Below, piece after piece: positions 48,390-59,991 of a stretch of 64,000 bases of DNA (position 1 is its first letter; each line of letters starts with the position of its first letter). Below the pieces are notes generated by a model. It was not told the origin of the DNA and did not search any database. It was given only the letters and a program-made list of their open reading frames with translations. Made by a program: the position numbers and the translations under genes. Source of the stretch: Nymphaea colorata (taxonomy: Eukaryota > Streptophyta > Magnoliopsida > Nymphaeales > Nymphaeaceae); NCBI RefSeq assembly GCF_008831285.2, contig NC_045145.1, forward strand, positions 8,184,802-8,248,801. Reading direction: 5' to 3'.

Positions 48390-49700
48390 CAATCAAATGG
48401 CCTCTAAAGATCACAATGAACCTTATTAAATAATCCAAAAGTTTCATCTTCAACCAGTAATAAAGGAAGATAGCAAAACTTCCCCATTTGACAACTTCGA
48501 CAAATGGTGGAAGAAGCTAATTTATTTATCATAGAAATAAATTTATTTACACCCATAAACTCAATTCTTGGCGTTCGGATGACCTAAATGCTCATGCCAA
48601 ACATCAGAAGAAGTATATTTAAATCTTGAATATAAAAAATAGCCTTTGGAACCATCGACTTCATTTTGAGAGCATATTCATCCCCCTCTCTAGATCCTAT
48701 TGATCACTTGTTTGGTCTCCTTGTCCTGAATGGCAAAAGAATTAGATTGAAACTCAAAGAAATAGGGCTTGGAGCGAGTAAGTTGATTGACATAAACGAA
48801 GTTCTTCTTGATCTTAGGAACAACTAAAACATAAAATGGTGTGATTGTTGACTTGAAGGTCAATAGACCCTACATGATTAATAGTAAAATATTGCCTATT
48901 TCTCACCATAATTTTATCATCTCCTTTTTGTTGAACATAGTGTTTGAGTTTACCTAGGTCATCGATTACATGAGAGCTTGTACCTGTGTCAGGGTACCAT
49001 TTTTGGTCATTTGGATTTGTCGACTTCATAGTAGCAAATGCATGTGGCATGTTTCATAGTTGGTAAACTTGATCAAACCTGTTATAGCACTTGACAATAG
49101 TATGATTATCTAAACTACAAATTTGACATGGTATTTTGGGCTTATTAGAAGCCAACATAGAAGAATTTGATGTCAATTGAAATGCAAGGGTAAATCAGCA
49201 TCCACAAGAGTTGAGTCGGTTATATTTTGGCTGCAGTTGTTGTATATCATCCCTTATTCTGTTGGTTACTGGTTTGTTATGCAACAAAAACCACTTGTTG
49301 ATTGAGACGTGTCGCTCCAGTATAAAGGTCTATAATTGTCATGTGACCTTGAAGAAGGAACCAGATCAAGGCAGGGAGGAACTAGTAGTATAAGCACAAA
49401 TGTCATAAAGGCTTCATAGCCAAGTCTGAGGCCATTGACAAGTGAAAAAACTTTATGTCCATTTGCAAGAGGCTTACGTATTGCTGCTAACTCATAACAA
49501 CTAGATTTAAACCTAGTAATGTACTTAATAATGCTTTTATCTTGCTTTTGGTGCAACTGCAATTTTCTTTCTAGCCCCACTTGTGCAATCAAGAGATTTG
49601 AACCTCCATGGTTCTCGAATTTAAACCATTACTATCTAGCCTCCTCATTAGGACTCATGGTTGCTTTTATTTCTTCGAACACTTAATAAATGCATTTTGT
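48390..49700 (-). pseudogene. Ty1/copia retrotransposon fragment B: gag, zinc knuckle, protease, GAG-pre-integrase
   Basis: Minus strand, in order: gag (UBN2-type) with ERKLQLHQKQDKSIIKYI, TRFKSSCYELAAIRKP and KVFSLVNGL at 49592-49400; zinc knuckle CQICSLDNHTIVKCYNRFD near 49140-49070; aspartic protease with WYPDTGTSSHVIDDLGKLK near 48990-48930; then IPKIKKNFVYVNQLTRSK and the GAG-pre-integrase words CRSCQMGKF and LFNKVHCDL near 48400. Several stops interrupt it. It ends near 48390 and no downstream pol follows. Confidence 0.85.
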
Positions 49701-49839
49701 TGCATCGACAAAATGCTCTCTCCAACCCTTGATTGATTTTAGTCTTATATATTTCAACAGTTTCAAATCAATGCTTTCACTCAGCAACAGTTTCATGATC
49801 TTTAAAGTACATAATCATGAAACACAAAATGGTCTTTGG

Positions 49840-50760
49840 AAAATTTTTATTTGTTCTCCAAATTGCTTTTGAGTCAACTTATGAAATTCAATAAACTTAG
49901 CCAGAAAAATTGGTTTTCTTTTCAATGGGTACATCTAAGAGAATTCAACCACTAATAAGGAATAAAATCTGACACTTTGAAATGACATCATAGGAAGTGG
50001 TCCCCAAAGATCGCAATGAACCTTATCAAATAATCCAATAGTTTCATTTCAACCGGTAAAAAAGGAAGGTGGCAAGACTTCCCCATTTGACAACTTTCAC
50101 AAATGGTGGAAGAATCTGATTTATTTATTGCGGCAATAAATTTATTGCAGCCATAACTATAGAGTCTTGACGCTAGATGACCTGAACTCTCATGCCAAAC
50201 ATCAAAAGAAGCATATTTAAATGTTGAAGGGAAAAAAGTAGCATATGCCCCTTGTCCTGAATGACAAAATAATCAGATTGAAACTCATATAAATAAGGCA
50301 TGGAGTGAGTAAGTTAACTGACAGAAATAAGGTTCATCTTAATCTCAGGAACCACTAAATCATTGTCCAAGAAAATGGTGTGATTGCTTACTTAAAGGTC
50401 AATGGATGCACATGAATAATAGTCAAGTGTTGCCCATTTCCCACCATAATTTTATCATCTCCCTTGTATTGAACATAGTGTTTGAGTTTACCTAGATCAT
50501 CAGTGACGAGAGCTTGCACCAATGTTCATATACCATTTCTTGTCATTTGAATCTATCGCCTTTAGAGTACCAAACGCCTAGACCATGTTTTGTGGTTGGT
50601 ACACTTGATCAAACATGTGATAGCACTTGAAAATAGTATGATTATTCAAACCACTTATTTGGCATGATACCTTGGGCTTGTTAGAAGAATCCGTAGAAGA
50701 ATTGGATGTCAATTGATATGCAACAGTAAAGCCATATGCACAAGAGTTGGATTATTATTT
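49840..50760 (-). pseudogene. Ty1/copia retrotransposon fragment A: zinc knuckle, protease, GAG-pre-integrase, integrase start
   Basis: A second, diverged copy of the same family on the same strand. Near 50650-50600 is a decayed knuckle (NNHTIFKCYHMFDQVYQ). The protease remnant has KKWYMNIGASS (DTG changed), followed by the shared GAG-pre-integrase words. It extends further than fragment B into the integrase, with LFDKVHCDLWGPLP, MYPLKRKS and FIEFHKLTQKQFGEQIKIFQ (about 50020-49850). Similarity to fragment B covers roughly 50010-50755 against 48405-49220. Confidence 0.8.
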
Positions 50761-52480
50761 CTCTTCCTATGCTACCAAGTGTTCCTCCACAGTCGTAGCG
50801 CCCTCCATCTCGTTTTGGGGTTTCACTCCCTCTTGAGGATCTGGCTCTTATCGAATCTCCTCTACTAGGTGGAATTTCAGTGAGTGAATTTCTAACTTCC
50901 TTGCACATTTATCTTTCTCATTCACAGATTCAAAAACCCCAAGCTGATTTTGTAGAACAAGTCCGTGTGGCCTGCCCATCTTTGATTTGGTGCCTCCTGA
51001 AAGTCCCATGCCTTCTCAATCAAAGAGAAGTATCTAATCTACACCATTTCCAGCTCCAACACAATGGCATCCCAAGGTCTTTTTTTAACTAATTGCAGCA
51101 GGTGAGTTTTGCACCGTGGGTGCTCTTAGTTTTACCATTAATGTGAGTTTCTAACCTCCTAACTCCTTGTTTGGAGCTTTGTTAGTAATGTTGAAACATA
51201 ATAACATGACCTTTCTCTCGAAAAAAAGCTTCTTTGTGAGTCATCAGGGTTTTTGAGATATTAGGCTAAGGTTTCCAAATAAATGTGGGCATCGAACCAA
51301 GTATCCCACGGGCATGATGTTGAAGGTAATGCCCAGACTAATCACTAAAGGGGTTGGGCTTTCGCTGTCAACAAGGGTTTTGGGCCTGTATGTGCCCGGT
51401 TTTGTACAACACAGGGCCCTGACCCGCCCTCATGCCCAGCTTGAATGAAAGTGTTTCCATGGATATATGCTTTATGCCGAATCACATTAATTTTTGTGTT
51501 ATTCTTGTGAATCATGCTTCTCTCAATACACGCTTGAATGTGCTTGAAAATTTATGAAGCAATGTTATTGCTAGAACATGCTATTTGACAAATAAAATGG
51601 CTGCCAAAAAAAAATTGAATACTTCAAGTTTCAATGTAGTTATCAAAAATTTTAAAATGGGGGGGGGTGGGATTTTAAGTTGCACTTGAAAGAAAAATTA
51701 ACATCTGACCAAAAAATATTATTCCAAGGGATTCAGATTAATTTAAGAAACAACAATATCCAGTTGAACTCGGTTTTAACTAAATATCTAATTAGATAAG
51801 AAGCATCAATATATATGATCGGTTAAATTTTTTTATATATCCAATATCTGTTTATAGCCACCCCAACCGTTTCCACTACCCTTTTGCTGTCATTTGCCTA
51901 TCCATTTATTTTACTCACATGTTCGTGAAAAGTAGTCGTCCTTCACTTTCAACAAGATGCACATGGCTTGCATAGTTAGTGACCAGGAATACCTTATAGC
52001 CTTTACATGATCATGTCTTAGTGCTTTAGGTGATGCGATAACACTTTGGACACAGGGTCGGTTTATTCCTTGGTATCTGCAAGTTCTTAACTGGAACTGA
52101 TGAGCCAAGGGTTTTGGGTGTCTGTTCATGAGCTCCCGCCATTGAAGAAACCCTTGATAAGGAAAACCAAACCAGAAATACCTAATTATATAACGCCAAG
52201 TAGTAAGAAACAAGCACTACCCACCATGGATTCCACAGTTATCATCAACGGGGAGCGTTTATTAGTTAGTGCTTGCTTGTTTTTCTCATGGAACATTGGT
52301 GCACTGAACAAGGGAATCGATCCTGAACCCCACAAGAAGTAGTGCGTACTAATTAAACACGAAACGAACAACGATAATGGAAATCCGAAGGAAAGACATG
52401 GGAAAGATGAAGAAACAGAAAAGTTGCGAGCTACGATGGGCCATCATTAATATTGATCAACTGGTTTATCTCTTCTCTCT
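50761..52480. other. Spacer, no gene recognised
   Basis: Open frames at 50880-51092 and 52100-52342 (plus) have no recognised family. No transposon ends identified. Confidence 0.4.
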
Positions 52481-52481
52481 T

Positions 52482-52515
52482 CCCCCCCCCCCCCCCCCCA
52501 CCCAAAAAAAAAAAA
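52482..52515. repeat. Poly(C)18 followed by A-rich tract
   Basis: Eighteen consecutive C (52482-52499), then ACCC and twelve A. A homopolymer of this length may also hide an assembly length error. Confidence 0.9.
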
Positions 52516-52558
52516 GACTACATGGGACGGTGGAGCATGACAACGGTGTGGATCCTAA

Positions 52559-52742
52559 GGCCCCGTTTAATGCACATTAATTTTTTTATATGGTAAAACT
52601 ACCATCGAACGGAAGGAGGAAAATTTGTCGGACCTCTCTAAGTCCAACTTTTTTTGTGTTGGTAAAATTTGTTGTGTTTGATGCTGCAAACTTAAAAAAA
52701 AATCACCCTACACAGTATTTTTCCTGTGCATCAAACGGAGCC
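52559..52742. mobile_element. Harbinger (Tourist-like) MITE with TAA target duplication
   Basis: The left end GGCCCCGTTTAATGCACA and the right end TGTGCATCAAACGGAGCC are complementary with two or three mismatches. Both sides are flanked by TAA (52556-52558 and 52743-52745). Length 184 bp, no coding region. The terminal word GTTTGATGCACA is shared with the 30910-33148 element. Confidence 0.8.
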
Positions 52743-52745
52743 TAA

Positions 52746-53412
52746 GTGAAGCAGATACCACAATTTTGCCATGGCGCCCGCATCGAAAGATTGGACATGA
52801 GTATGGCAACACACTTGGACACGTCTTTATAAAAAGCATATTATTTCTTGCATTTTTTCACATTAATTTTATTGTTTTGTATTTTTTTTTAATATTAATT
52901 AACATGTTTTGCATTTTGTACACCTGTTTTGCATTAATTTTGCATTTTTTGTGAAATTTTACCACAAATACTTATATACGTACATATACTTTATCGTATT
53001 CTCTTATTCAGAATTTTTAAAATTTATGCGTTGTACCTATTTCTTCATACTCATACCATACGGTATCCGTGTGACTTTAGTTTGGACCATTAACTGTAAG
53101 GCCTTTTAAATCATAGCCGTTTCGAACCCACGTCCCAATAAAAACTTGGTTCAGACGGGCAAGGCGCCTTTTACTTTTGGCTATTTCTCACTTTCCAAAG
53201 GGCAAAACTGTCAGTGACGAAAGAAGTTTCGTTTGTCCGTGTTTTCCTTGTGTATTAAGTTCAACCGAACGAACAGTAAAATTCTGCTTCCTCTTGTCTT
53301 GACTCCCTTGGATGCTCGGGCTGCATGGTGACTGGGTTCTGACTGGGTTCAGTCTGTCCTAAACGGACCCAACCTTGATACGCTGAACCACTCTTGTAAA
53401 CATTGACAAGCA
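52746..53412. other. Spacer, no gene recognised
   Basis: TTTTGCATTTT-rich stretch at 52840-52960, otherwise no recognisable content. Confidence 0.4.
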
Positions 53413-53592
53413 GCGGCAGCAGAGCCAAGTTCAAGTCAGGGGACCATGGCCTTCCTCGTTGAGATTTTTCAAAACAAAATTTTACTTGTTTCAAAAATGT
53501 TATTTTGACCTTTGTAATAACTTTGAAAAGTATTTTTAAAAAATTGCGAAAAATTTTCTTCACTCCCTAAAAAATTATGCTGGCTCGACCAC
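53413..53592. mobile_element. hAT-type MITE relic (GAGCCA family)
   Basis: The left end GCGGCAGCAGAGCCAAGTTC and the right end TATGCTGGCTCGACCACC are imperfect complements around GAGCCA. The length (about 180 bp) and AT-rich interior resemble the element at 2003-2176. No clear target duplication. Confidence 0.4.
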
Positions 53593-54214
53593 CAAACGGA
53601 CCGTGTAAATTTACACGTTGCATTTCCCCTTTCAATTTGGTCTAGTGCTGTAAATGTGCCCTTAAAATTTTTCACCACAATCTGTCTACTTTCATGTGAC
53701 TTTTTTGGTCATGGCATTCTTTATCTTTCTCTTTTGTTTTCATAGCTCTATTGAAATCATAATTTTAAGAAATATTTTTTAATGACAATTTTTTACCAAA
53801 AAATAATTATCTATGTTTATTCAATTATATATATATACACTAGGTACGTGCTAGTTGCCTCTACCTTAAACTTCAGGCTCCGTTATTGGTTAACTTAATA
53901 GATATGTTGGCTTCCTAACCTGATCCGACCTGCCTTCCTTGGGTTTGAATTAATCAATGACCACATACATGTAAACTGAACACATTTTTGTTAAACTATC
54001 TTTTCAGAATTTAAAAGTTTACAGAAATCAAACTTAATTAAGCTTGCGATTATGAACGGACCTGAACAAGTTATGGACATCTGAGCAAGTTTAGTTCTTA
54101 AAACTTTTCTAAACCAAGCTGGGATAAGGCGAAGATGAGTAGGACCGAACACCGAGCCTAGGCCCTAATTAATCAGGCTGTACTGAGCCATATGATGCAC
54201 AGCCTAGCTAAAAC

Positions 54215-54237
54215 CCCTCTCTCTCTCTCTCTCTCTC
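54215..54237. repeat. (CT)n microsatellite
   Basis: About eleven CT dinucleotides. Confidence 0.9.
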
Positions 54238-54509
54238 AAAGAAGAAAAGTTTATCTTGTTACATTTTGACGTACTTAATTTTGCAAAACAACATTGGCCA
54301 TGTGGATGACTCTCGAAAGTTGAACTTTGGAGGCAAAGCAAAATATCGTCCAAGGCGTGTTTGAGCGACGGCCAAAAGTAAAAGTAAGGTTGTGAAGAAA
54401 TCAGTGTTTCCAATAAAACACTAAACCTAAGTTGACGCTGCTGACATTGCTGAAATCAATACAATCCATATCCTAGAAGCGATTTTTTTTTTTTTTTTTT
54501 TTTAATTGT

Positions 54510-54808
54510 TGGGGTGGGATTGCTCCAGGCTCTTTTTCTAAGTATTGGGCCATAATCCTCTCGCTTACATGAGAAAACTAGAACCCCCAAGTTTTTCACA
54601 TAAAAGGCAGGCTGTTTTGAGTAAGCCACTCAGACAAATGAACCAAGTGTGTTGATTGTTTTCTTTTTTTTCAAGTGGTTTGGGGTTTTTTTTTCTAGGT
54701 GATGAGTCATAATCTACTCATTCACACTGGAAAAACTTAACCCCCATGTTTTTGTTTTTCACAAAAGACTTATTTGAGTATGCCACTCAAACACATAAAC
54801 CAAACACT
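54510..54808 (+). repeat. Imperfect tandem duplication, two units of about 145 bp
   Basis: Unit 1 (54510-54655) and unit 2 (54656-54808) share in order: GGGCCATAATCCTCTCGCT / GAGTCATAATCTACTCATT, AAAACTAGAACCCCCAAG / AAAACTTAACCCCCATG, TTTTTCACATAAAAGG / TTTTTCACAAAAGACT, GAGTAAGCCACTCAGACAAA / GAGTATGCCACTCAAACACA. Confidence 0.75.
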
Positions 54809-56440
54809 AACTTAACTTTTCTTTTCTTTTCATATCAATCCATCTACAGTTATTTTGCCTACCCTTCACATTCACGGCAAGAGCAAGCAATAGCAGTTAA
54901 TTCATGCTCATCATTTTGGAAGTTCTACTACGTACCAAAAAACGAACTGTAGTATTTTCAGAAAACGTCAACAGATTTTCAGAACTGTAGGTTAACTACA
55001 TGAAAAAGAAAATGAAAAATCGGATTGTAAGTACTTATAACTAAGTCTTGTAAAAAAAAAAAAAACTCTCCTTACCATGACGTATCCACCGCCAATATAT
55101 GTCGCATCCGCCTATTACTGATAGGAGAGGTTTCAAAACAGGTCTATATTCTAATTTTTTCTAATTAAAAAAACATAAAATGTTTTTTAAAATTAAAATA
55201 TAGAAAAGTAGAACGATATATTACCGAATACGTCATATCCAAGAGGAAACTAATCCAGCACAGGTACCTTTTCTTACAAGACATGTTTGGCATCATATCA
55301 TTTAACCCTATCGTCACTCAAGGGCCTCCTGTTCTCCTTTTCCTTTAATATTGACAAGCGGCAAACAAGAGCGAGCTCAAGTTGAATCTTACCAGCTAGC
55401 TTTTACTTTTCCGAGCATCAGCGCTGTCCTTTAAAAGGTGAAAAGTAGTTTGTTCACTTGTATAGAGCATCAATATACTATTACTTTCATTTCACTTCAT
55501 TTCAACCCGATTGTGCCCTTTGATGGAGATCAAAATCCTCAGCGAAGATTAAAAATATGGGACTTGTTTTCTAGAATCAATGCCACTTGGTAACTTTTAA
55601 AGGAAACTCCAAAGCAAAGAACCACACACTTTGTATTTTCAAGGCTTTACATTTTAGGACGTGTTTGATTGTCTGGGTCCTTACACGTCAATCTAGTACT
55701 GGATGGAAAACACAAAACATTCTCAATTTCTAACACTGCAGTTGAAGAAATTCAGAGAGAGAGAGAGAGAGTGAGTGACTTCCTTCTCAAGTTACTTTGG
55801 AGGGAGAATATACCCTGGTGGAAGATAAGGTAGATGACAACACTTTTCTCCCTTTGGTTACTTACAAGAATGTGTAATGACTAGAATGTTTTCATTAAAG
55901 TGAAAATGAATACTTTTGAAATGGTAAAATAAGATTTATGAAAATATTAAAAGACTGAATGTATATAGCTTTTAAAAAACTTTCTTTTTCTTGGTGCATA
56001 TTTGTTGGGTCTACACACAACTCAATCCACTTCTTTCTATCTCCTCAGATACTAAGCTCTGTTATACTTCAACTTAAATATCAGTTTTCCTTTTGTAGTA
56101 CAAAAAATTGACACATTGAAAGTTGGAAACAAATCTTAATGACCCTACCAGTTAAAGGTAGATGAGGTGGTTAAAAGTAGATGAGATAGTTAGCAACTCA
56201 ATTTGAAAGCCTACTCAAGAGTGGAGTGTGCCAAGCTTTTAAAGTAATTTTTTAATAATGATTTTTCATTGTGATGTATTTATTTATTTATTTCTAAAAA
56301 TTATTCTCAAATATTTTTGTCTAGCCCGTGAATTGACCAATTCAATGACGATCCCGATTCACAAACTGGTTTTTAGTAACACTTGGCTGAGAGAGATAGG
56401 GGCAGCTAAATGTCAAATGGAAACGGGTTACCCACTAGAC
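54809..56440. other. Spacer, no gene recognised
   Basis: AT-rich, with a short (GA)n run near 55757-55770. No supported gene or element. Confidence 0.4.
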
Positions 56441-56830
56441 TTTTTTTTTTTTTTTTTTAGAGGTTAAAATCCTCTCACCACCGGTCGGATTCGCGTTGAG
56501 AACCTGGTGGCAGAAATTGGTCTCCTCGCCTCCGGTAAGCGCCGCCGGCTTCCTGTACCTATAGCAGGCCCACCACTAGATGAGCAATAGGCAAGAAGCC
56601 TGCCTGCCGAGCAGCCGCCCTACAGGGAAGGGACCAAGCAATCATTTCCTATAGACGCGTAGTCGAAGAATATGTGAACTCCAGCAAGGAGGAGCCCTGT
56701 CCCAAATTTATAAGGACGGCGAAGAGGCTGGGACAGATGGCCTGTTACCTGCCACCATCACATGGCCTTCGGCCCGGCCATCCCCTCAGCGGAGTTCCGC
56801 TCAATAACTAATAAAAAAAGGGAGATCAGA
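56441..56830 (-). mobile_element. Retroposon-like GC-rich block with terminal poly(T)18
   Basis: A T18 run (56441-56458) is followed by about 360 bp of clearly GC-richer sequence that ends abruptly near AATAACTAATAAAAAAAG. On the minus strand this would be a compact unit ending in poly(A), as in a SINE, a truncated LINE or a processed transcript. No reading frame is maintained, and I see no convincing tRNA-derived promoter boxes or target duplication, so the class is open. Confidence 0.4.
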
Positions 56831-57046
56831 GGCGTTTCCCGGGAATGCCTAAAAATCATTGCCTTCTAAAAACTCATGGCTGACAGAAGCAAGGTGGGAC
56901 CTCGCCTGGCGCCCAACATTTATATTTAACTTCCCAACCTCTTCCGTAATTTATCCGATAACAAAAATCGATCGCCCGTTAAATTAATTTCTTATGTTAA
57001 AATAGCTTACCAATCATAATCTGAACAAATTAATTCCAACTTACCC

Positions 57047-57082
57047 TCTCTCTCTCTCTCTCTCTACATATATATATATATG
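57047..57082. repeat. (CT)n and (TA)n microsatellites
   Basis: A CT run followed directly by a TA run. A further ATAT-(GA)n tract lies at 57201-57246. Confidence 0.9.
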
Positions 57083-57761
57083 CTATTGCTGGTAAAGGTC
57101 TGGCGAGAAAGAAGTTTTCATTCAGTTAAAAGATTTTACTTTCAATGCTTTACAATAAAAAAACTCCACATCAACTAAACATCGACGTTCATTGCCAAGA
57201 TATATATATATAGGGAGAGAGACAGAGAGAGAGAGACAGAGAGAGAACCCGTGATACCACTAAGCTGTATCTATAAATATATAAGAACAATAATACAAAG
57301 CCACAATGCAGTAGTCAACAACTGAATATAACATCAATGAGAAGCCCCCAAGCAGCCTTCATTACCTTAATCTATCCATTTCTGAAAGCTTCTTTTCCAA
57401 GTGATCTTTTATTTCATTTCCCGACTCTGCGTCAAAAAGATATCAAAACACACTCCTTGATTTGTTTTCTTTTTTTCTTGACCATGAAATAACCCCAAAC
57501 CACCGAACCCTTTGATATACTTTCCCTATGCAAAGAAGTACATGAAAATATGAACCTTGAAAGAATTATTTGTTCATGGTTTCCTTCTGATGGGCATAGG
57601 GCCTTATAACTCCACCTTATCAATTAAAAAATAGTAAATAACAATGCAATCGCTTCTAGAAAAGGGAAAAAAGGAAAAATCTTGGACCTGAAACCCCGAA
57701 ATGAGAAAAGAATCCATGTGGTAGTGCTGGAACCCATCCGGGTTCCGAGAAAACCCGAGCC

Positions 57762-58283
57762 TTACATCCGATTCGGGCCTGAACAGCAAATGCCAGCCGA
57801 GTCGAACCGTGGTTTGCAGAGGAATCTCAGTGATAAGGATGAGGAAGAGGCCGAGTCGCCCAACTCCGACCCTAGTCGCTCGTAGCAATCAATCGAGAAG
57901 AGGGAGAGGGACAGCTGAACCTGGTCCTTGGTCCAAGTGCACGTTGCGGTGCCGGCGCCGGGACCGCCTTCCGGCGAGGGGAGGCGTTCGAGCAAGGGCC
58001 TTATGCACATGAGGTAAAGCCGGCGGTATCCGCCCATGGCGACGATGACTGACCGGATTTGGGTCATTTCGGCGGCGGGGACGTCGGCTGCGGCGGAAAC
58101 GTGGCGATTGCAGAGGTGCTCCCAGGTGCTCTCCTGCGTGCAGATGTCCCTCCATTGCCGGCAAACGCATGCAGCAACCCCCAGAGAACGTGCATCCAGA
58201 TGCTTCAATACCTCCACTAATACATCATACTGATCGCCAAAAGCAACTGGGCACTGCAAGTCCGGCCTCCTCTTCTTCTCCAT
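57762..58283 (-). CDS. SNE: F-box protein of the SNEEZY/SLEEPY2 type
   Basis: A predicted 173-residue, single-exon F-box protein. By family knowledge it would be the substrate adaptor of an SCF ubiquitin ligase acting on DELLA repressors in gibberellin signalling. The start MEKKRRPDL is the first ATG of the frame. The F-box lies at about residues 18-55 (YDVLVEVLKHLDARSLGVAA, then CVCRQWRDIC). After it come the two C-terminal motifs of the SLY1/SNE family: AMGGYRRLYLMCIRPLLERL (GGF-like region, about 83-102) and VQLSLSLFSIDCYERLGSEL (LSL region). GVAACVCR and the MCIRPLLERLP wording favour SNE over SLY1/GID2. A Gly/Ala-rich insert (GGPGAGTATC) lengthens it slightly relative to Arabidopsis SNE. 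The coding region is GC-rich against AT-rich flanks. Orthology is inferred from remembered family sequence. Confidence 0.9.
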   Translation of the reverse strand: MEKKRRPDLQCPVAFGDQYDVLVEVLKHLDARSLGVAACVCRQWRDICTQESTWEHLCNRHVSAAADVPAAEMTQIRSVIVAMGGYRRLYLMCIRPLLERLPSPEGGPGAGTATCTWTKDQVQLSLSLFSIDCYERLGSELGDSASSSSLSLRFLCKPRFDSAGICCSGPNRM

Positions 58284-58560
58284 TTTCCTTCTCTCTCTCT
58301 CTCTCTCTCTGCTATTTATCTATCTTCTTGTCCTTCACTGGGCATTACAGCTCCAGAGACTATGAGGAGTTTCTATAAGGAAATGGTGTTTCTACAAGGA
58401 AATGGTGAAGATGCTTAAGATTAGAAGAAAAAGAGGAAGAAAGAGGAGGAGGAGGAGGCAGGGCGGAGCAGGGGAGGAGGAGGGAAAAGAGGGGCAAAGG
58501 TGAGAAAGAGGTGCGAGTTACGCATTGTTCCATGCAAGAGTTTGACTTGTTCCTAATTAT
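58284..58560 (-). promoter_or_regulatory. Presumed 5' leader and proximal promoter of the SNE-type gene
   Basis: Directly upstream of the ATG is a CT run on the plus strand (about 58289-58311, GA on the gene strand), followed by a purine-rich stretch on the plus strand (58420-58510). GA/CT tracts in leaders and proximal promoters are common in plants. No TATA element or start site can be fixed from sequence alone. Confidence 0.4.
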
Positions 58561-58760
58561 TCTTATTTTTATTTAAGTGAGAGAAGAGGAAGGCATCCAA
58601 TGAACAGCGAATGAATCCAAAGGGTAGAGTCCAAATAAGAGAAGTTTTTGTTTTTCCTCGGCTTTGTATCTTCACTTCTCTTCGTAGACGTGTAGATTTT
58701 ACCAAAGTAGGCTTTCTCATCTTATTGGCTCTTTTAGGCAACCAGAATCCACCTTATACT

Positions 58761-58803
58761 GATATATATATATATATATAATATATATATATATAATATA
58801 TAT
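58761..58803. repeat. (AT)n microsatellite
   Basis: Interrupted TA dinucleotide array about 0.5 kb upstream of the SNE-type gene. Confidence 0.95.
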
Positions 58804-59161
58804 GGGGTACAAGATGATATGTGAGGTTGATATGACTATGCGTGAAAGAATATGAATAGTTTTATTGGTTTGACTTTTATTGCTTGTTTTTTTAGTAGGT
58901 GTAGGGAGTGGTAAGAACAAGGTTGGCTGTTGTTTGGCTCGTACCCAACGGTTAGTTTAGTTTGTCGCCTTCGGTGAAAATGGATCCACCTCTCTTTCTC
59001 TCTCTCTCTCTTTCCGTTGTGTGCATGAGATATCGAGGGGGTATTGTCAATTGAAAAGAAGGAAAGTCGTTTTTTCTTCTTTTTCTTTGCATAAGAATGT
59101 CGATGTATCTGCTTACAATGAGGGAAGCTCACAATGGCAAATTGCCCCCATGTACAGATGC

Positions 59162-59165
<4 letters not shown>

Positions 59166-59202
<37 letters not shown>

Positions 59203-59299
59203 TTGCAAACATCAAGCCTCTTTGCACCCCTTTCTCCAAATCAATAAAACCACAGTTGGTCTCCTTTCTTTATATATATATATATATATATATATATTC
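59166..59299. repeat. (CT)n and (TA)n microsatellites
   Basis: A (CT) run at 59166-59198 and a (TA) run at 59271-59297. Further runs follow: (GA)n within 59395-59430 and (TA)n at about 59785-59810. Confidence 0.9.
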
Positions 59300-59991
59300 C
59301 CTACAACCCAAACAGTGAGGAAAAATAGAAAGAAGTAGTTTTATTTGAATTGGTCATGGACATTATTATCGATGGATTAGAAGGTGGATGGATTAGAGAG
59401 AGAGGGAAAAGAGAGAGAGAGAGAGAGATGTGGAGAGGGTTTTTTACACCCTGGCGTCAAGGTGGCCTGGAGAGAGAATAGGGAGAGGAGGAGGGAGACG
59501 TCACTGGTTTGTGTTTGTCTCTCTTGGACTGATTTCTTGGCTCTTGTGCGGATCCACTGGTTGTGATTCCAATGAGCAATTTGCTAAAACACAACCTTCC
59601 ATAAGGGTCCCGCGGTTACTGCACCCAAACACCATTTCAGTACTCTTTTTATTATTATTATTCTTTTCGCCATTATTACTTTCATTATTTATTTTATTTT
59701 ATTATTTTAAATAAATGTTATTGTTGTTAATTATTCCTTCATTTAATCAATCAATCTTTTTCTTTTTTTTTTATTTTTTTAAGATATATATATATATATA
59801 TATATATATAATGACTGTGTTAATGGACGCATTCAAAAACATCAAATATGAACCGTCCAATTTAAAATCAGACGTCCAAATCAACATCCCCCTTCCTGTT
59901 TTCTCTTCCTCTCTCCCCCCGTGCTTCTCTTCCCCCTGCAGTCTCTATTCTCTCTTTCTCCCAACCCCTCGTCTTCTTCCTCTGGAGGCCC

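Noticed and set aside
57809-58233. Several overlapping open frames opposite or offset to the F-box gene
   Set aside because: GC-rich coding DNA leaves other frames open. Only the minus-strand frame at 57762-58283 has a recognisable family.
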